64,000 bases of DNA from Kalmusia sp. IMI 367209 (GCA_027946365.1 JAPEUQ010000004.1:1860001-1924000), one strand, 5' to 3'; numbered from the stretch's first letter, positions 22,788 through 36,000 are shown. The notes: generated by a model not told the origin, from the sequence alone. A program made the numbers and translations.

Positions 22788-23272
22788 AGGCGAAGCAGAA
22801 GCCGGCAGTGGGATGTGCATTGCACTAACGGTGTGATGTGAAATTGAGGATTGAGGGGTAGTGGTCGAGGGGGCTATAGACAGATGCAGAACCATCCGCT
22901 TGAGAACAAGTAGAGGGGGTTTAGGAAGAGGGTGTACGTTCCAGCGGAGAAGCGCAAGGTGGAGAAGTAACAGTCCTGTTCCTCTGTCTAGTGATGTTGT
23001 TGAGTTTGCAAGTTCGTCCCTGCAGATGGAAACTAGCTCACAGGATACAAGCTAGCTACATAGTCCGGTTCCGTACGTTTCATTAGTTGTCATACTTTTT
23101 CTCACCAGCTCATTGGCCAGACATGCGTCCTTTATTCTTGTTGGCATCTCCGTGTTTTAATTTCACACGCGAACCTTGATCCTCGTGGCTTTGCACTTGC
23201 TTCGAATCACAACCGGGACGACTCTTGAGGCATGTACACTCCATTTGGCGTTATCCCTCGCAACTATACGTA
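22788..23272. other. Intergenic, nothing recognised
   Basis: No feature can be supported in this stretch. Confidence 0.4.
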
Positions 23273-23749
23273 CTATCTACGCACGCTTCCTCCACCATGC
23301 TCACGATATGCATCCGCGGTGACAAAGTTTCTAACGAAGATATGGGAGTGTAATGTAGATAGCGTAACAATAAAATAGTCACAGTACAAACCGAGGTAGT
23401 AGTAGAGTTCGCGAACTAGGTGCGGTAATAAAGATGCAATCGCATGACAGAGCCAAGAAGCAGGCGACGTGATTGGCGATGAGGGTGTAATTGTTTCGCG
23501 GAAGGATGTACCATGAGGTTTCTTCCATATACAGATGTCGTCACGATGAGGGAAGGTACGAAGGTAGGGTGATGATCGAGAGGCGGGATTTCGCTGGCTC
23601 TGCCTGTAGTTGCGGAGGTTGCTGATCTTGTTGGCTATCGCGTTGTTAGATTCTGAGTTGTATTTTGGTACGCGTGTGGCTTGAACGTTAGTCGATGCTG
23701 TATAGTCATTGTCTTGTGAAGATTGCGGTAGGTATGTCTGATAGGTCAT
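23273..23749 (-). CDS. Doubtful 158-codon reading frame
   Basis: Not recognised. A single frame opens MTYQTYLPQSSQDNDYTAST. It is polar and Asn/Ser/Arg-rich in the first 100 residues, then has a hydrophobic segment (ELYYYLGLYCDYFIVTLSTL) that could span a membrane. It is long for chance in DNA of this composition, but has no family motif and no splice evidence. It lies divergently from the F-box gene. Confidence 0.28.
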   Translation of the reverse strand: MTYQTYLPQSSQDNDYTASTNVQATRVPKYNSESNNAIANKISNLRNYRQSQRNPASRSSPYLRTFPHRDDICIWKKPHGTSFRETITPSSPITSPASWLCHAIASLLPHLVRELYYYLGLYCDYFIVTLSTLHSHIFVRNFVTADAYREHGGGSVRR

Positions 23750-24262
23750 ATTTACTCAAATACAAATAATCATTTTTTTCTTCTTCCTACCATACTAGAT
23801 AGGTGTATAGTGTTTACCTGCTTATGATTGTAAGACTTAAAAGTCTATGGAAAATTGATAGATTTTAGAAAAAAAAAACTGAGCAGGCTTATAGCTACGT
23901 CCACTCTATCTATTCTTATAGGGAGGAGGATCAGGAGAAGCACGAAAGACATCGTAGCGCTACCACATTCCTCCGGCCATCGTCCTCCTCGCAACACCGC
24001 CATCTATCTCGAGAACCCCCGTATTCCTCCCATCCAAAACACTGGGTTGCTCAGTCAGCAACTCGCAAAGTGCTTCCTCGACGAGCCTTCCAATCGGCCT
24101 CTTCACCGGACCGACCCCACCCTGCCGCAACCCCACGTCCCAAGCCCTGCATGAAAGAAAGCTTAGGCAGCAAAAGTTTCGACGCAGCATCCTTCCGGCC
24201 GCACTTCCACCGTCCTTCACGCTTCGTCCACATCGTTTCGCTTCCCACACCCATCCGACACA
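23750..24262. other. Intergenic, upstream of F-box gene
   Basis: Contains an A/T-rich part with short T and A runs (23772-23880), then a C-rich leader before the F-box gene. No gene seen. Confidence 0.4.
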
Positions 24263-25324
24263 ATGGACGCGCTCCCCGAAGAACTCCTCTCGCAGATTTT
24301 CTCCTACCTGGTCCCTGCCCCACCCTTCATAAGCCTCCCATCTACTCAAGCCCTCCGCTCTCTGTGTCTGTCGTCGAGGAAGCTGCATCGCATTGTAGTA
24401 CCTTTGCTGTACACGTGCGTCCACAGCATCTCGGGCTCAGCGGGCCGGCAGCTGCTGCGCACGCTGGAGGAGAGCCCCGCTCTTGCAGGACGCGTGAAGT
24501 ATTTCGCGGTGCAGCACACGAAGGAAGGCTGTTACCGGACGGTCGAAGCGAGCATCGAGGACGAAGACGTGTACGGGACGGTAGAGGATGAGTGTGCACC
24601 GCTGGCCCTGCGGACGGTAGCATTGCTGCCCAATCTGACGACGCTGGATCTGTCGCGGTTTACCATGAAGAGGGGCGAGCAACCGCTTTGGGTGACGCTG
24701 GCCAAGGAGCATGGCCCCGGGGATGGTAAAGGAGAATTGGGGACGTTGACGCATCTGCGGCGTCTGTCGGTGAACCTGTGGGAGACGCCGGCACGGACGG
24801 TGGTTCCATTTCTGAGGCTAACGTCGTTGAAGGAGCTGGAGCTGGATATGCGTCGTGACGTACGCGATCGCCTGTCGTTTACCCACTGCTTCCACACAGG
24901 TACCAAGGTAGAAAGCCTTTCCGTTATCGGTGTGAATGCAACGCGGCAATCCGACTTGCGCTGGCTCGGCGAGGAACTGTCCTCCCTTCGTGATCTCTTC
25001 GTTGCCGTTGGTGCGTTGTCGGATATAGTTCTCATCATATGGCTATTCGCTTCGCATATCAAGCGCGGCACGGTGCGGCACATCCAGGTCGCCGCTTTGG
25101 GATTGTGGTTATATGATATCGAGACCGAGACGTCGGATAAGGACTCGAAGGAGATAGCTCGGGGTTTTCTACTGGCGTTGACGTATGCGACTGGGCGGAG
25201 GGATGTCGAGGGAGAGGTTGTGGAAGTGGGAGCGAAGTGCCCTGGCGTGCAACGCGTTGCGATGAGAGAATTGACGGCGGAGGAGAAGAGGGCTTACGAT
25301 TTGAGTTTGATTAGGAGACCTTGA
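24263..25324 (+). CDS. F-box domain protein
   Basis: One exon of 353 codons. It starts MDALPEELLSQIFSYLVPA, a clear F-box opening (LPxELLxxIFxYL), followed within 50 residues by LRSLCLSSRKLHRIVVPLLY, the second half of the domain. The F-box normally binds Skp1 and places the protein as substrate adaptor of an SCF ubiquitin ligase. The rest has scattered leucine-rich segments (LPNLTTLDLSRFTM, LTHLRRLSVNLWE, LTSLKELELDM), consistent with a degenerate LRR-like substrate-binding part, as in many fungal F-box proteins. The target is unknown. No intron is needed and the end SLIRRP is natural. The gene stands between two gene-poor regions. Confidence 0.85.
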   Translation: MDALPEELLSQIFSYLVPAPPFISLPSTQALRSLCLSSRKLHRIVVPLLYTCVHSISGSAGRQLLRTLEESPALAGRVKYFAVQHTKEGCYRTVEASIEDEDVYGTVEDECAPLALRTVALLPNLTTLDLSRFTMKRGEQPLWVTLAKEHGPGDGKGELGTLTHLRRLSVNLWETPARTVVPFLRLTSLKELELDMRRDVRDRLSFTHCFHTGTKVESLSVIGVNATRQSDLRWLGEELSSLRDLFVAVGALSDIVLIIWLFASHIKRGTVRHIQVAALGLWLYDIETETSDKDSKEIARGFLLALTYATGRRDVEGEVVEVGAKCPGVQRVAMRELTAEEKRAYDLSLIRRP

Positions 25325-27287
25325 ACGAAGTAAATTCCGGCCGTTAGGTTCGTGTGGAGGCATGCGGCACCCGGCTCTGCTAGCAGTTCATGCCGTCCTG
25401 CTGAGTTCTATCCGATGGGAACCTCGAAGTGTCTATCATAACAGACACACCTCGTAGGAAGCCGTGTTTCGAGAGTTCTTCCAAAATCTCTTGAATGTAG
25501 TTGTGAAATGACTAAGGGCACTTCGAATGCGTTACGAGAGAGGGAACGGTGCGAAGAGCCTATCGATGAACACTAGGGATTGAAAGCATGGCGAATGCAG
25601 CTTTAGACTAGATCGTAATGATGGTGTGTCGAGAGGGGCTTGAAGTTCTTGTGAACCCGATATACCGAAAAATCTCAGCAATGAGGTGTTATAGACATGG
25701 TCAGCGACAGCAAACACTGACTTTCCTCAGTGCAGTGCTTCGTTGCACCCACTCTTGTCATGCTCACTATGTAACAGCAGTGTTGATTTGAGAGTATCGG
25801 CCGTATCGACCCGACGTACAAACGTGAGAGAATGTAATCGACGTTGAGATGTGGTTTCGGTCCGCCTTCTTTCAGAATATACCCTCCCCCGTTGGCCCTC
25901 CAATGCATCCAGATCCATTGTCATTTTTTCCTTGATTTGTCCTCTGTCATAAACCAACCGAGCCTACAGCCGGCTTCCGTGCCTTGCGATCGTCGTGTGC
26001 GCGTGTGTGGAGGGTGTGACCGCATCGATGCTGGTCGGGCCATGCAAACTGTACCCCCTCTCCTCACTCATTGTTCAACCACCTTCCTCTTTCACATGAC
26101 TACCCAACAACATCCAACCCAGCATCTAATTCCTAAAAAGAGCCAAGATACAAGCAGAAAAGCTGTAAAAGGGTGGACTGGGACCTACGCACCTTTATAG
26201 AGAGACCAAGGGGCCACCGGCAAACCCCCTGTTCCGCAAAACGAGGCTGAGTTACGTGGACACCGATGGTGTCGTTGCTCAGTGAGTACACAACACGAAC
26301 GCCTTTGCGGCTCGTGCAGCGGCATTCCTCCTCGCAGGTGGCTTCACGCGTACGAAGTGCGAGTGTGCGAACCCAGCTCCCCAAGGTCTGCATCGGGCAC
26401 ACGGGGCCTGGTTCCACACACCTCGAAGTGGAGGTGCGACGACATTCTCGCGCGATTGCTAAGCTGGGACAAGAGGAAGGCACGAACGCAAGCAGCGTGC
26501 TCTTGCGCAAGCTAAGGGAGGCGCTTTTGTTGCGAAAGACGGTTGCTTACTACGATGATGGGAGAGAAATACCTTCAACCTCGCAATTCGTCGAATGTGA
26601 GGATGAGAGCATGGTTGGACCCGCCTCGACGGATACATGCATACAAGTTGATCGCTGCCGGGCGAAAAGACTACGGACACCATCGCTGTGGCTGCAGTGG
26701 AGAGCCATGGGCTGCGTCACACGAAATGATTATGTGCATGGCATGCGACGGGAGATGCTGACGGTCCAGGTGATAACTTAATTGTAACGTCAGAGCAAGA
26801 TGCCCTTCCTATGGTGCAACTACCTGCGGGCGACTTGGTTAGGAAGATGGACGAGCAAGGTTTGACGAATACACGAGCATCGAGGCAGGCCTACAAGCAC
26901 ATGTTCCCGTATTCAGAGTCGAATCAGTTGCGAAAACATGTTACGCCTTTCGTTGCGAGCGGCCCTCGAGTCTGTGCGTGCAACGCCCGAACTCGTTGCG
27001 AGTCGCTTTGGGGCCCAAAGGCCTGAAGGCGAGATCCTTAAGGAACCGCTCCAGACCGGACGATCTCCCGTGGGCATGGCTACGTGTGAACTGACCTTGA
27101 GATGCTCTGCGCTTGAATCCCTAGGCATCCCTAACTACTGGTGCTGTAATGCTCCTTCCTGATACTTGTATGAGACGTACGCTGGTGCTCTCGTTCTCCA
27201 GGTGCAGTTGCGAGCCGTGAGGTTGGGAACATGTTTGTGAGCGTGGTCCAGAACGTCCGTGACGATTCCTAAGCAACAGGACCGACG

Positions 27288-27310
27288 CTCTCTCTCTCTC
27301 TCTCTCTCTC
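27288..27310. repeat. CT dinucleotide microsatellite
   Basis: About 11.5 copies of CT, followed directly by a partly palindromic GAGTCTCTGAGAGTCTCTC segment. Confidence 0.9.
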
Positions 27311-28410
27311 AGAGTCTCTGAGAGTCTCTCAGACTACGAGCATTTCGTATGGCAAAAAGTTGAGTGAAGGAAGCCAGAATGAAACGTCACATGATCGCGA
27401 TCGTCTGCCGGACGTGCAGACTGTTGAGGTCAGTACGAAACTCATCGTACATGGGAGACGCCTTGCTGGCAGCATGGCAGACCATTCTGCCGCCGGAAGA
27501 AGTCTTCGATGGCAAGGTCACCTTGTCTCGGACTGAGACCACGGTTCAGACTGCGGTCACGTGTATCCGGACGGGCTTCGAGCAGTGTTAAGCGCGCAGC
27601 AAAGCCACCAACGCTGCAAGTCCGAAACAGATATTCTGTGTAATGCAGGGGTCGGAGGCCTACATCGGTGTTGCTTCAGAACGACTCTCCACAGCAAGCA
27701 CGTTGACAGCGGGCAGTATGCAAGGCTAAGGACATGCGGATTGTCAAACGTAGCGCTGAGGTACGACGGCGCACCACAAGGCGAGACATGCTTACTCGTG
27801 CAGTGGCGAGAGGGTAACGTCACCCTGTGAGAAGGAGGGATAGAGATTGGGATGAGGTGAGGTTGGTGTTGGGCAGTTTGGAGATGCATTAGCGGATGGG
27901 CGTGAGGGCTGGCGGGATTGCTGTGGGAGCGTTGGACGTGGGATGGACGGATGCAGCGTGCGCGAGACGAAATTGGGCAAGCGATCGTTGCGGGTTTGCG
28001 CCTTGGAAAGCCAGATCTTGGGACGTGAGCACCTGAGGTAGGATGAAGAGGGTGCTGAGGTGAGATGGCCCCCCGCAAGCGCATGCATCACGGTAACAAC
28101 AACGACGAGTCGTCGTCGTCTCAGACCGTGGAAGCTGGCATGTTAGCATCCCAAGGGGGAGGGAGTGAGCGGCCTCGCGGTCGCATGTGGACGACGAGGG
28201 CAGAGGGACGGCAGTTGCCAGCGCGATGGGCGGTGGGTTACGCCTTGCGACGAGCAGGAAATAGATGGGCTGCGTGAGACTGTGGTGCAGTCCGTGGAGG
28301 TTCGAACCCAGGCCATACCGCGTCTGGTAAGCGCATCGTAGCGGCTCGCAGGGCAGAGGCGCCGAAAAGCTTGGTGCGGGAGGGTGTCGAGCGCTGCTGG
28401 GACCGACTCG

Positions 28411-28411
<1 letters not shown>

Positions 28412-28446
<35 letters not shown>
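28412..28446. repeat. CTG trinucleotide microsatellite
   Basis: Almost 12 uninterrupted copies of CTG in non-coding DNA. Read on the minus strand it would give poly-Ser, one cause of spurious frames here. Confidence 0.95.
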
Positions 28447-28447
<1 letters not shown>

Positions 28448-29260
28448 GGGACAGGGAGGGACAGGGTGGCAGGTGGGTGGCAGGCGGTGGCCGATGCTGG
28501 ACGTTTGCCTCGTTGCCTTGTTTCCCCTGGTCGTCCTCGGACTGCGATGAGCAGCTCGCCAGTGGTGGTGTGACGGCATTTCCATGTATGTTTGGCGAGG
28601 CGGACTCTTGAGGTGGAGGGCATTCTGCTGTCAGCCTTCTCAGCGGCTCACGCACCTCACGACGGCACTGGCGGGGCTAGGGTAGCGCATGGTCCATGTG
28701 ATTGGCCTCGAGCTATGAATAGACGCGGAAGGAGCTCGGCGCGCTTGCCCCGTTCCAGCCTAGCGTGCTGCACCGCTATCGTGAATGTGCTGTGAATGCA
28801 GACGGCGAGGCTGTGGTGGGGACGGGCGCGTAGAGGGAGAAAGGGAAGGAGGGAGAGAGAGAGAGAGCCTTCGCGAGCATGCTTCCCGTAGTGCTGCTGC
28901 TACTACAACGACAAGCACGACGGCACGGGCGAGCGAGAGCCGTGAGGTGAGGGCCATGCATGGCCGGCTCCGCGCCGTCAGCCAGCGCCTCGCGTAGGGC
29001 TGCGACTCATGGCTTGCTCTCATTTCTCCGATGGCGCATGACGACGGGTGGAGGATGAACAGAGTTGTCCACTGATCCTGATCTGCCTGCCGACAGCCGC
29101 TCCAGAGAAGCCCTCCATCCAGCCAGCCGGTGTCGTCCCACCACGCGCCATCGTCGTCGTCTTGTCGCGCCTGGAAACAGTCGTGACGTCCGCGCTGGAC
29201 GCCGTGGAGGACGGGCTTGTCGCGCTGTCCCAGCTATGGTGTCGACGGGTCGTCATCGTC

Positions 29261-29284
29261 GCCGCCGCCGCCGCCGCCGCCGCC
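29261..29284. repeat. GCC trinucleotide microsatellite
   Basis: Eight GCC units in non-coding DNA. Confidence 0.95.
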
Positions 29285-29692
29285 AGCTGTGCGCACCCAA
29301 CAAGCTGTCCAGGCTGGCCTGCTACGCTTCGTCGCCGTGACTGTCCCCATGGCCGCTGGTGCACAATTCCCGCGGGCCAGCCCATCCCAGCAACGAGCGA
29401 CGTTAGAGCGGAAGCTACGAGGCGCTAGCCTGCATCGCCTAACCACGTCTCCCGCCCATGGACCTCACCGACCACCGTCTATCTGCCTCTAGTCTACCCT
29501 GGTGCCGCCAATGCTACTCTAACAAGTCCATTCTGACTACATTGCACGTCGCCTCCGGCGGTCCAACGGGCACGGTGCCGCGAAACGCGACGCCAACCCG
29601 CTCCGAGGACCCTTCGACTACGCTCGAGCTACTCCGGCTCTACGCTCTACGCTCAACTACGCTCACTACGCGCCAATCTGCCCTGGCCCACA

Positions 29693-29714
29693 CCATGCCA
29701 TGCCATGCCATGCC
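29693..29714. repeat. CCATG pentanucleotide repeat
   Basis: Four tandem CCATG units, just after several degenerate CTACGCT units at about 29625-29670. Confidence 0.85.
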
Positions 29715-32700
29715 ACTACTAACCACCACCTGCTACGCCATGGGTACGCGCCTGTGACTTGGAGACGGTCCGGACATACTCTGGCTGCTCTTTGTCGAGC
29801 CCTCGCTAGCCGGCTCCATGAGCGACGGTCCGCTGTCGCAATGTCGTCAAAGTCCGTTTCGTCGATAGGGCAGAACCCATCAATTGGCCATGTCTCAGAG
29901 CACGGTTCCGCCTCGGGCACCGTCTCGCCCGTCGCCGTCGTTGAGGCATCGGCACCTGCATCGTTCGCCACGCTGCCTCCTGTCTGGAACGCTTCGGACA
30001 AAGCTGCGACTGCGGGACGAGGAAGCCTGCTGCTGGTTGCCCCACGCCTACGCCAGGCACTCGACTCGAACCTCCTCCCTCCCACCACCTCGCTGGGTCT
30101 GGGAAATAACCTTCTCACCCAATCAGCACCCGCCAGCAGCCCGCTCCACGTGCCGATTGTCGAAGGATTCCGCATGCATCAGGTTGATTGCGTTGGATAA
30201 TTGAGCTTGAGCGCTGTCTCAGTCGTGCCTCGACGCGCAACAAACAACATGCAATGGGCAAGCATGCGAGTGTTAGATGCCCGTCCATATTGCTATCCCC
30301 AGTCTCTCTCCCCTCCACCACTCCAGAACAGGCAGGACAATCACATTCTCCCCCTCCACCCCCTGGCCCGCCACCCTGCCCGCGCTGTGGTTTGAGTTCT
30401 CACAACGTCAGCCTCTCACACATTCGAGAAGATTGGCCCTGCAAGCACTTTGCACCTCGAACCCCGAAACCCGGCCACTCACGCCTTCCAAAGCAACAAG
30501 GGTCTGTCGTCACTTTGCGATCGTCGTCCCCACAAGTCCTCTAGCGCTCCTTCGAGCAGCAGACCTGGGCTCGACAGGCACGCTTGTGCAGAAAAAGCAA
30601 TAGATCTCAGCGTTGGCCAGTGACGGGAAAGGCAGCGTGGAAAAATTGCAAGCGTGCCACCGTCGATCGAGCTAGCAAAGCACCATGTACGGTGCGCTGA
30701 ACCACGTGTGTTTTGGGCGACGGTCGAAACAGGTGTTTGAGTTTGTGCCTGTCTGTTGCCAGTGTCGTCGGCCGTGCTGTGCTACGCGCCCACCGTTTGC
30801 ACTCGGGCGGCGTCGAGTCGGCCGCGCCATTGGGCGGGAGAAAACAATCAGCGGCAGCTTCCTGGACCTTTTCAGCATGGCAGCCCGCGCTCTCGGTTGC
30901 GGAAAAACATGGCCGACAGGTCCAACGTGCCTGTCGGAATCCCGACCGTCTGGACGGCCATGGGCTGACTACTCCTTTGGGCGGCGGAGACAACGTGGGC
31001 TGGAAGGGATTGCGAGCATCACGTGCAGGCCATTCCGCATTGGACGCATTCCGCGAGCCGGATCGCGAAAGATCACGTGTGCCGCTACGCTGCCGCTACT
31101 GTATCCGTTCATCAGTCTGTATGCACTGCGCTCGAGCCTCCCAAACCGGTGAGCTTCGACTCCTGTGACGTGCGGGCGTGCAGAAAGCACAGAAGCAGTG
31201 ATTATTCGCATCCTCCTTTTTTTGGTCGCATCGCATCGCATCCCCATCCCAGCGCTGCCGACGGCTAGTCAGGTCCTCCCATCTTCCGGCACCGTTCGAC
31301 CATTGTCCGCGAACGCAGCGCCGTTGGCCTTCGTGTCCCCGGGCTCTCTCCCATCGCGCCTTGAAGGGCTGACAGCGTACACTAGGGCGCGCTTGAGCGG
31401 GAGCTTGGTTGACGTGTTCCCCAAGCTTTCCGAATCTCGACAGCGCTAAGATGGTAAGGCCCCCCGCCACAGACAGCCCTGTGGCCCAAGCTGGGCGCTG
31501 TGGTTGTCCGTGTGGAGATTTGCTTGCCTTGGCGGCGAAGGATGTAGCACAGGGCCATTAATAGCCGCATCCTGCGTGCGGAGAGACTGCGCGCCGATGC
31601 TTACGGACAGAGAGCCCATTTCTGCGCTCGCGATATTCAACAACGGGCGAATGAGGGCGCCGAACGTTGCCTTCAGCGCCGTCGGAATCTGAAATGCTCA
31701 TCTCGCGATGCATGTCTTGCTCCCTACCAGCGCCGTCCATCAAGAAGACGGCGATGCTTCGTGACGGTGGGCCACACCCTGCCTGCCCGCCTGCCCGCCT
31801 GCCGCCGTCTCTCCAGCATCCCCGCAGCTACACATCTGCCGCTCTGTTCACTCTGCTAATCAGCGAGCCCGCCAATGGCCTCTGCTTCGTCCAGCATCCG
31901 CCAGGCATGAGCCCAGGGTAATGCAGGGGCAAGCAGCCCACGCCAGCCAAGCGGTGCCCCGACTGCATCGCGACGTAGATTTTTCGGCGTCGCCCAGCTG
32001 CAATCACCTGCTTCGACGTCTTCTAGGCTGGTTACCAGCATCTGTTCTGATGCGGTCATCGGTGACCTTGCACGTCGCTTTGGGACATGCTGTAATCCTT
32101 CGGCGGTAAGCGGTAGACGGGTGGTGTGCACACACACAGGAAGGCTGAGCCCGTCCCCATCCACGCTCCGCTATTTTCGGATGTGCACCTTTCCTCCTCC
32201 ATCGCCCACGCGCTCCCAAGCCACGCCCCTCTTAGTAACAGCGCACAATGGGCTCGAGCTGGTTTGAAGCGTGGAACGGTCCGCCGCCTGGCGTTGGCAC
32301 CGCCCAGTTAGAGCTCCGACCAGCGCAGGGGTCTCTCACCCCAATTTTGGTGCGCGGATGCCTCCTTGTCCTCTGCGGCTGCTGGAACGGTTCGGTTGCA
32401 CGCCTCCCCAGCCATGCCCGTGGGCTCAAGCTTTTCAAGGCTATCCTGGATCGTCCAGCAATGTCATGAGAGCTCCGCCGCGGTGCAATTGGTGACCCCC
32501 TGCACACCCCAAACCCTTGCCATATCTCCCAGCGACAAGCGTAGGGCGACTGGGACCTGCATCTCATCTTCTGCCTCTCCTCAGAGCGCTGCTTCCGTGC
32601 TCTACCTCGTGCATTTCCCACCATTGAGCTTGGCTCACAGGCACAGCCCGCAGATATTTACAGTTCCCCTCCACAACGCTGCGCCCGCCCTCTCTCTCTC

Positions 32701-33040
32701 TCTCTGTGTCTACCTCAGAGCCCCGATTTGGAACGGCCGTGATCCCCAATCCAGACAGCCAGCCATAGCTTTCTGTGACTGCCCTGGTCCACTATCGCCT
32801 TTAATCTCTTCGCTTCGTCCTCCGACTCCGCCTACTCTTCCATGTCTAATCCGCCGCGCCATTTCAAGACATGATCACTGGCCCATAGCCATCTGTTGTA
32901 CTACCGGATCTGGACCCATCGCCGCTACCACCTCGAGAGCCCTACCGTTTCCGAGTCCCCACTTGAGGCTCTGATCCTTCCCGCCCCTTCCCCTCCTCCC
33001 TCAGAGTATAGATATCTACCCCCCCTCGCCTCAGTCAGCT

Positions 33041-36000
33041 ATGTCAGACCCTAGTGAGACAAGCGGCCGCCCTTCGGCCACCTCGATCCAACAACAACAG
33101 CAACAATCTGAAGCCAACCTACCAACTCTAGCAGCATCTCAACGTCGTCGTAGAACTTCCAACTCGTCGGATGAACGTATCGGTGGCACCAAATCCATCT
33201 CATCTCGTCGCCGCCCAGGTCCCAGGAAAGACACGACGCTTGGCCCAAACGACGCATCCTCCCGTGGGGACAGTTCCACCATGCAAAGGTCCATCAGCCC
33301 AACACAAATGTCGCCTGATTCATCAGTGCACTACACCAGGACAGGTAGGATCAGTAAAGCAAAGAAAGGACTGAAGGTGCACCACTGCGAGTGCGGACGG
33401 GTAAGTAGAAAATCTTGTTTCCATCGCTCGGGATGCGCCCCGCTTGGGCTTGTCAAACACGATAGGCCACTACGCCGTGCTTTCGCGTAGCCCTATCGTA
33501 TACAACGCCTCTTCCGCGCCGGCGCGATTCAACTCGCGATCTCGATACACTGGAACCTCGTTCTGCTCTGCTTGAGGGAGCAACTCGCTAACGCCTTGTC
33601 CAGTCATACACCAGAGCCGAGCATTTGAGGTACGACTATGAGCTTCTTCTTCATAGCCTGAAATGTATATCTAATCCATCGCAGGCGACACCAGAGAAAT
33701 CATGCCCAGGACGCACTTCGATGCGACTATCCGGGCTGTGGTAAGCCATTCTTCAGACTGGATCTCTTGCAACGGCACCAAGAGCGACAGTAAGCACTCC
33801 TCGAGCCCACTCGACACGGTACATATTGACCAAATGCTAGCAACGAACCCGGCAAAGAAGATTCGCCTCAGATCTTCAGTCCAGCAAGTACCGCGGACCC
33901 AGAGATCCAGGTCACTGCTGCTGTTACATTGCCTCCCCCAATTGTAACAGCGCTTCCTCAGTCCGAGCCGCCATACTATCAGCAGCCGGTTTCTCCTATG
34001 CCGGTACCCGCGGCAGATCCAAGGTATACTTCTAATCCGTTTCGTACTCCTCGTCTCCCTTCCTCTACATTTGGTCATTCTCTTCGTTCTTCTCCAGATT
34101 CCAAGTCCACTTCCAGTTTCCAGTGAGTTTTGACAAAACATTGATTATCATCGCTTTCCTTTCCTTCTTCGTTCTCAAAATCGAGCTCGCAGCGCAAATG
34201 CTAATATGATTATCTAGCCATGTGAAGAGGCAAGACTTTTCTTCTGCTCGCCACAACTCTGCAGCTGTTCCCGTGCCTGTGGACGGTATGCAAAATGGCA
34301 TCGCCTGGAATGATCCTTTCAGCCACTCGCCAAACCATTACTCATCATCAAGCGAATACGCTTCACCTATTCCTAGTGCACCCGACTATCCAGCACATCC
34401 ATACTATGCAAATCCTCCATACGGAGCTGGCTCTAACCGCACGCGCACCTCATCCAACGCATCTTACATCGAACCCGCCTGGGCCTACCCATCGAGATCG
34501 CCAACGTCAGCAACTTCGACGATGGCATACACGTGGAACTCCACCGAGAAGAGCCCGGCTCCATCGAACCTAGCTTACATGACTACCTCTTATCCGATGA
34601 CGAGCATGCCAATGTCCGCTGGAGTAGATCCAATGACGGGTTTTGGGCACTTTGGGCCCAAGACAATGGTACAGAGAGACGAAGAAGAACAAGCGTTCCT
34701 CTTCCCAGAACAGTCCTACGGTATGGGCCAACTCGCACACACATATCCATTTGAACAATATCTGAACAATTACTGGAGATACTTTCACGCCACCTATCCT
34801 ATCATTCATCGAGCTGCCTTTGAGAGCATAAACCAGTCGTCACCGATGCTCCACGCTGCCATGATCGCTATCGGTGGTCAATACTCAAACGATGCCAGCG
34901 TCAAACGCAAATCGCGCATACTTCACGATCGATGCATGAAGTTACTTGATAAGGTAAGTAAGGTCTTTGGGAGTTGTATTCTGAAGCCAATTAACACCGT
35001 ACAGAGAGATCTGGATGTCATGACTGAGGCAGATCGCGTTTGTGACTGGCAGGCTTTGTTCCTCATCGAGGTCCTGTCGCAGTTCCGAGCACGACGTGCG
35101 GCAAAGACCTTGTCCTCGCGGTTCGAAACACTCTACCAAAAGGTAATGCCTCAACGAACACAATCAGTAGTTTGTCCCCCTAACATTCTTTAGCTTTGCG
35201 ATAACTTTCGGGAGGTGGCTTCGAATATCGTCGACAATGTTTCTGCCCTTGTACAGCCCGAAAACGCTACTTATGAGCGCTGGGCTCAGTGGATCGAGCT
35301 TTCCACTCAACAGCGTCTTCTTCTCTGCTGCTACATTCTTGAATACCAACAAGCCGTTCTCTTGGCTCGCAACCCGCAACAGTCTTCAATCAGCTGCTCA
35401 GGCTTCAACCTACCGATGCCGGCTCATGCAGACCTATGGGACGCGACATCACCAACAGACTGGGCCGTGGCTGCCCAAACACACTCTCATCAAGTAGCAT
35501 TCGTGTTTCAAGTATCTTCGGACGTCATGCAACCTTTTGATGTATTCCAATCATCTGTTCTCATTGCAACCCACTACAATCATTTCAACAATCCCACTCC
35601 TTACCTTGGTCCCGCACCTTTCGTAGCTATCGACCACCTACTCGACAACTCCCCAGTTACCAAACATCAGCTTCTCACCGCAAAACTTCTGCAGGTAATT
35701 CCCGTTCGCGCTTTGCTTGCGATATCCGGGGAGAGCTGGATCTTGTCCGAAAAGGTACCTTCGCCGCAAATATTCTCCAGTCACAAGGCCACGCTCAGAA
35801 CTTGGATCAATGCACTGTGGATCTCTGCATCTGACGAGTCTCACATTCAGCCTGCCAAAGAGGCCTTGAAGCTCGCAATCGAGATTTCGCAGCATGCTAT
35901 GACGGCCCCAGCGCATGCTCTCCGCCTCGAATTGGGTGCCGATATGGGTCTTTATTTCGCAGCCCTTACCATTTGGGCCACCACTGTCGCGGCGAATACC

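Larger units (their letters stand above)
25325..33040. other. 7.7 kb gene-free region before the C2H2 regulator
   Basis: No supported gene. Reading frames up to about 240 codons exist, especially in the GC-rich 27.5-32.5 kb part, but they overlap on both strands and translate into low-complexity Ser/Pro/Arg text. Four simple repeats are listed separately. The last 100 bases are CT-rich and look like a 5' leader of the transcription factor gene. The region may be a large regulatory domain of that gene. Confidence 0.45.

Noticed and set aside
26266..26781. 171-codon plus-strand frame
   Set aside because: No family feature, no splice or start context, and an overlapping antisense frame of similar size; kept out as probable chance.
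28300..28325. GGTTCGAACCC, resembling a tRNA B-box
   Set aside because: The flanking bases do not form a T stem or an acceptor stem on either strand.
27557..28655. Several 170-240-codon minus-strand frames
   Set aside because: Poly-Ser text comes from the CTG microsatellite, and the rest is Pro/Arg/Ser low-complexity sequence on GC-rich non-coding DNA.
29666..30200. Overlapping frames of about 165 codons on both strands
   Set aside because: Neither has a recognisable motif; repeats at the start make a long frame easy by chance. The plus-strand one is slightly more protein-like but not enough to call.
32366..32974. 202-codon plus-strand frame just before the C2H2 regulator
   Set aside because: CT-rich leader-like DNA giving Ser/Pro/His-rich text; more likely 5' leader of the regulator gene.
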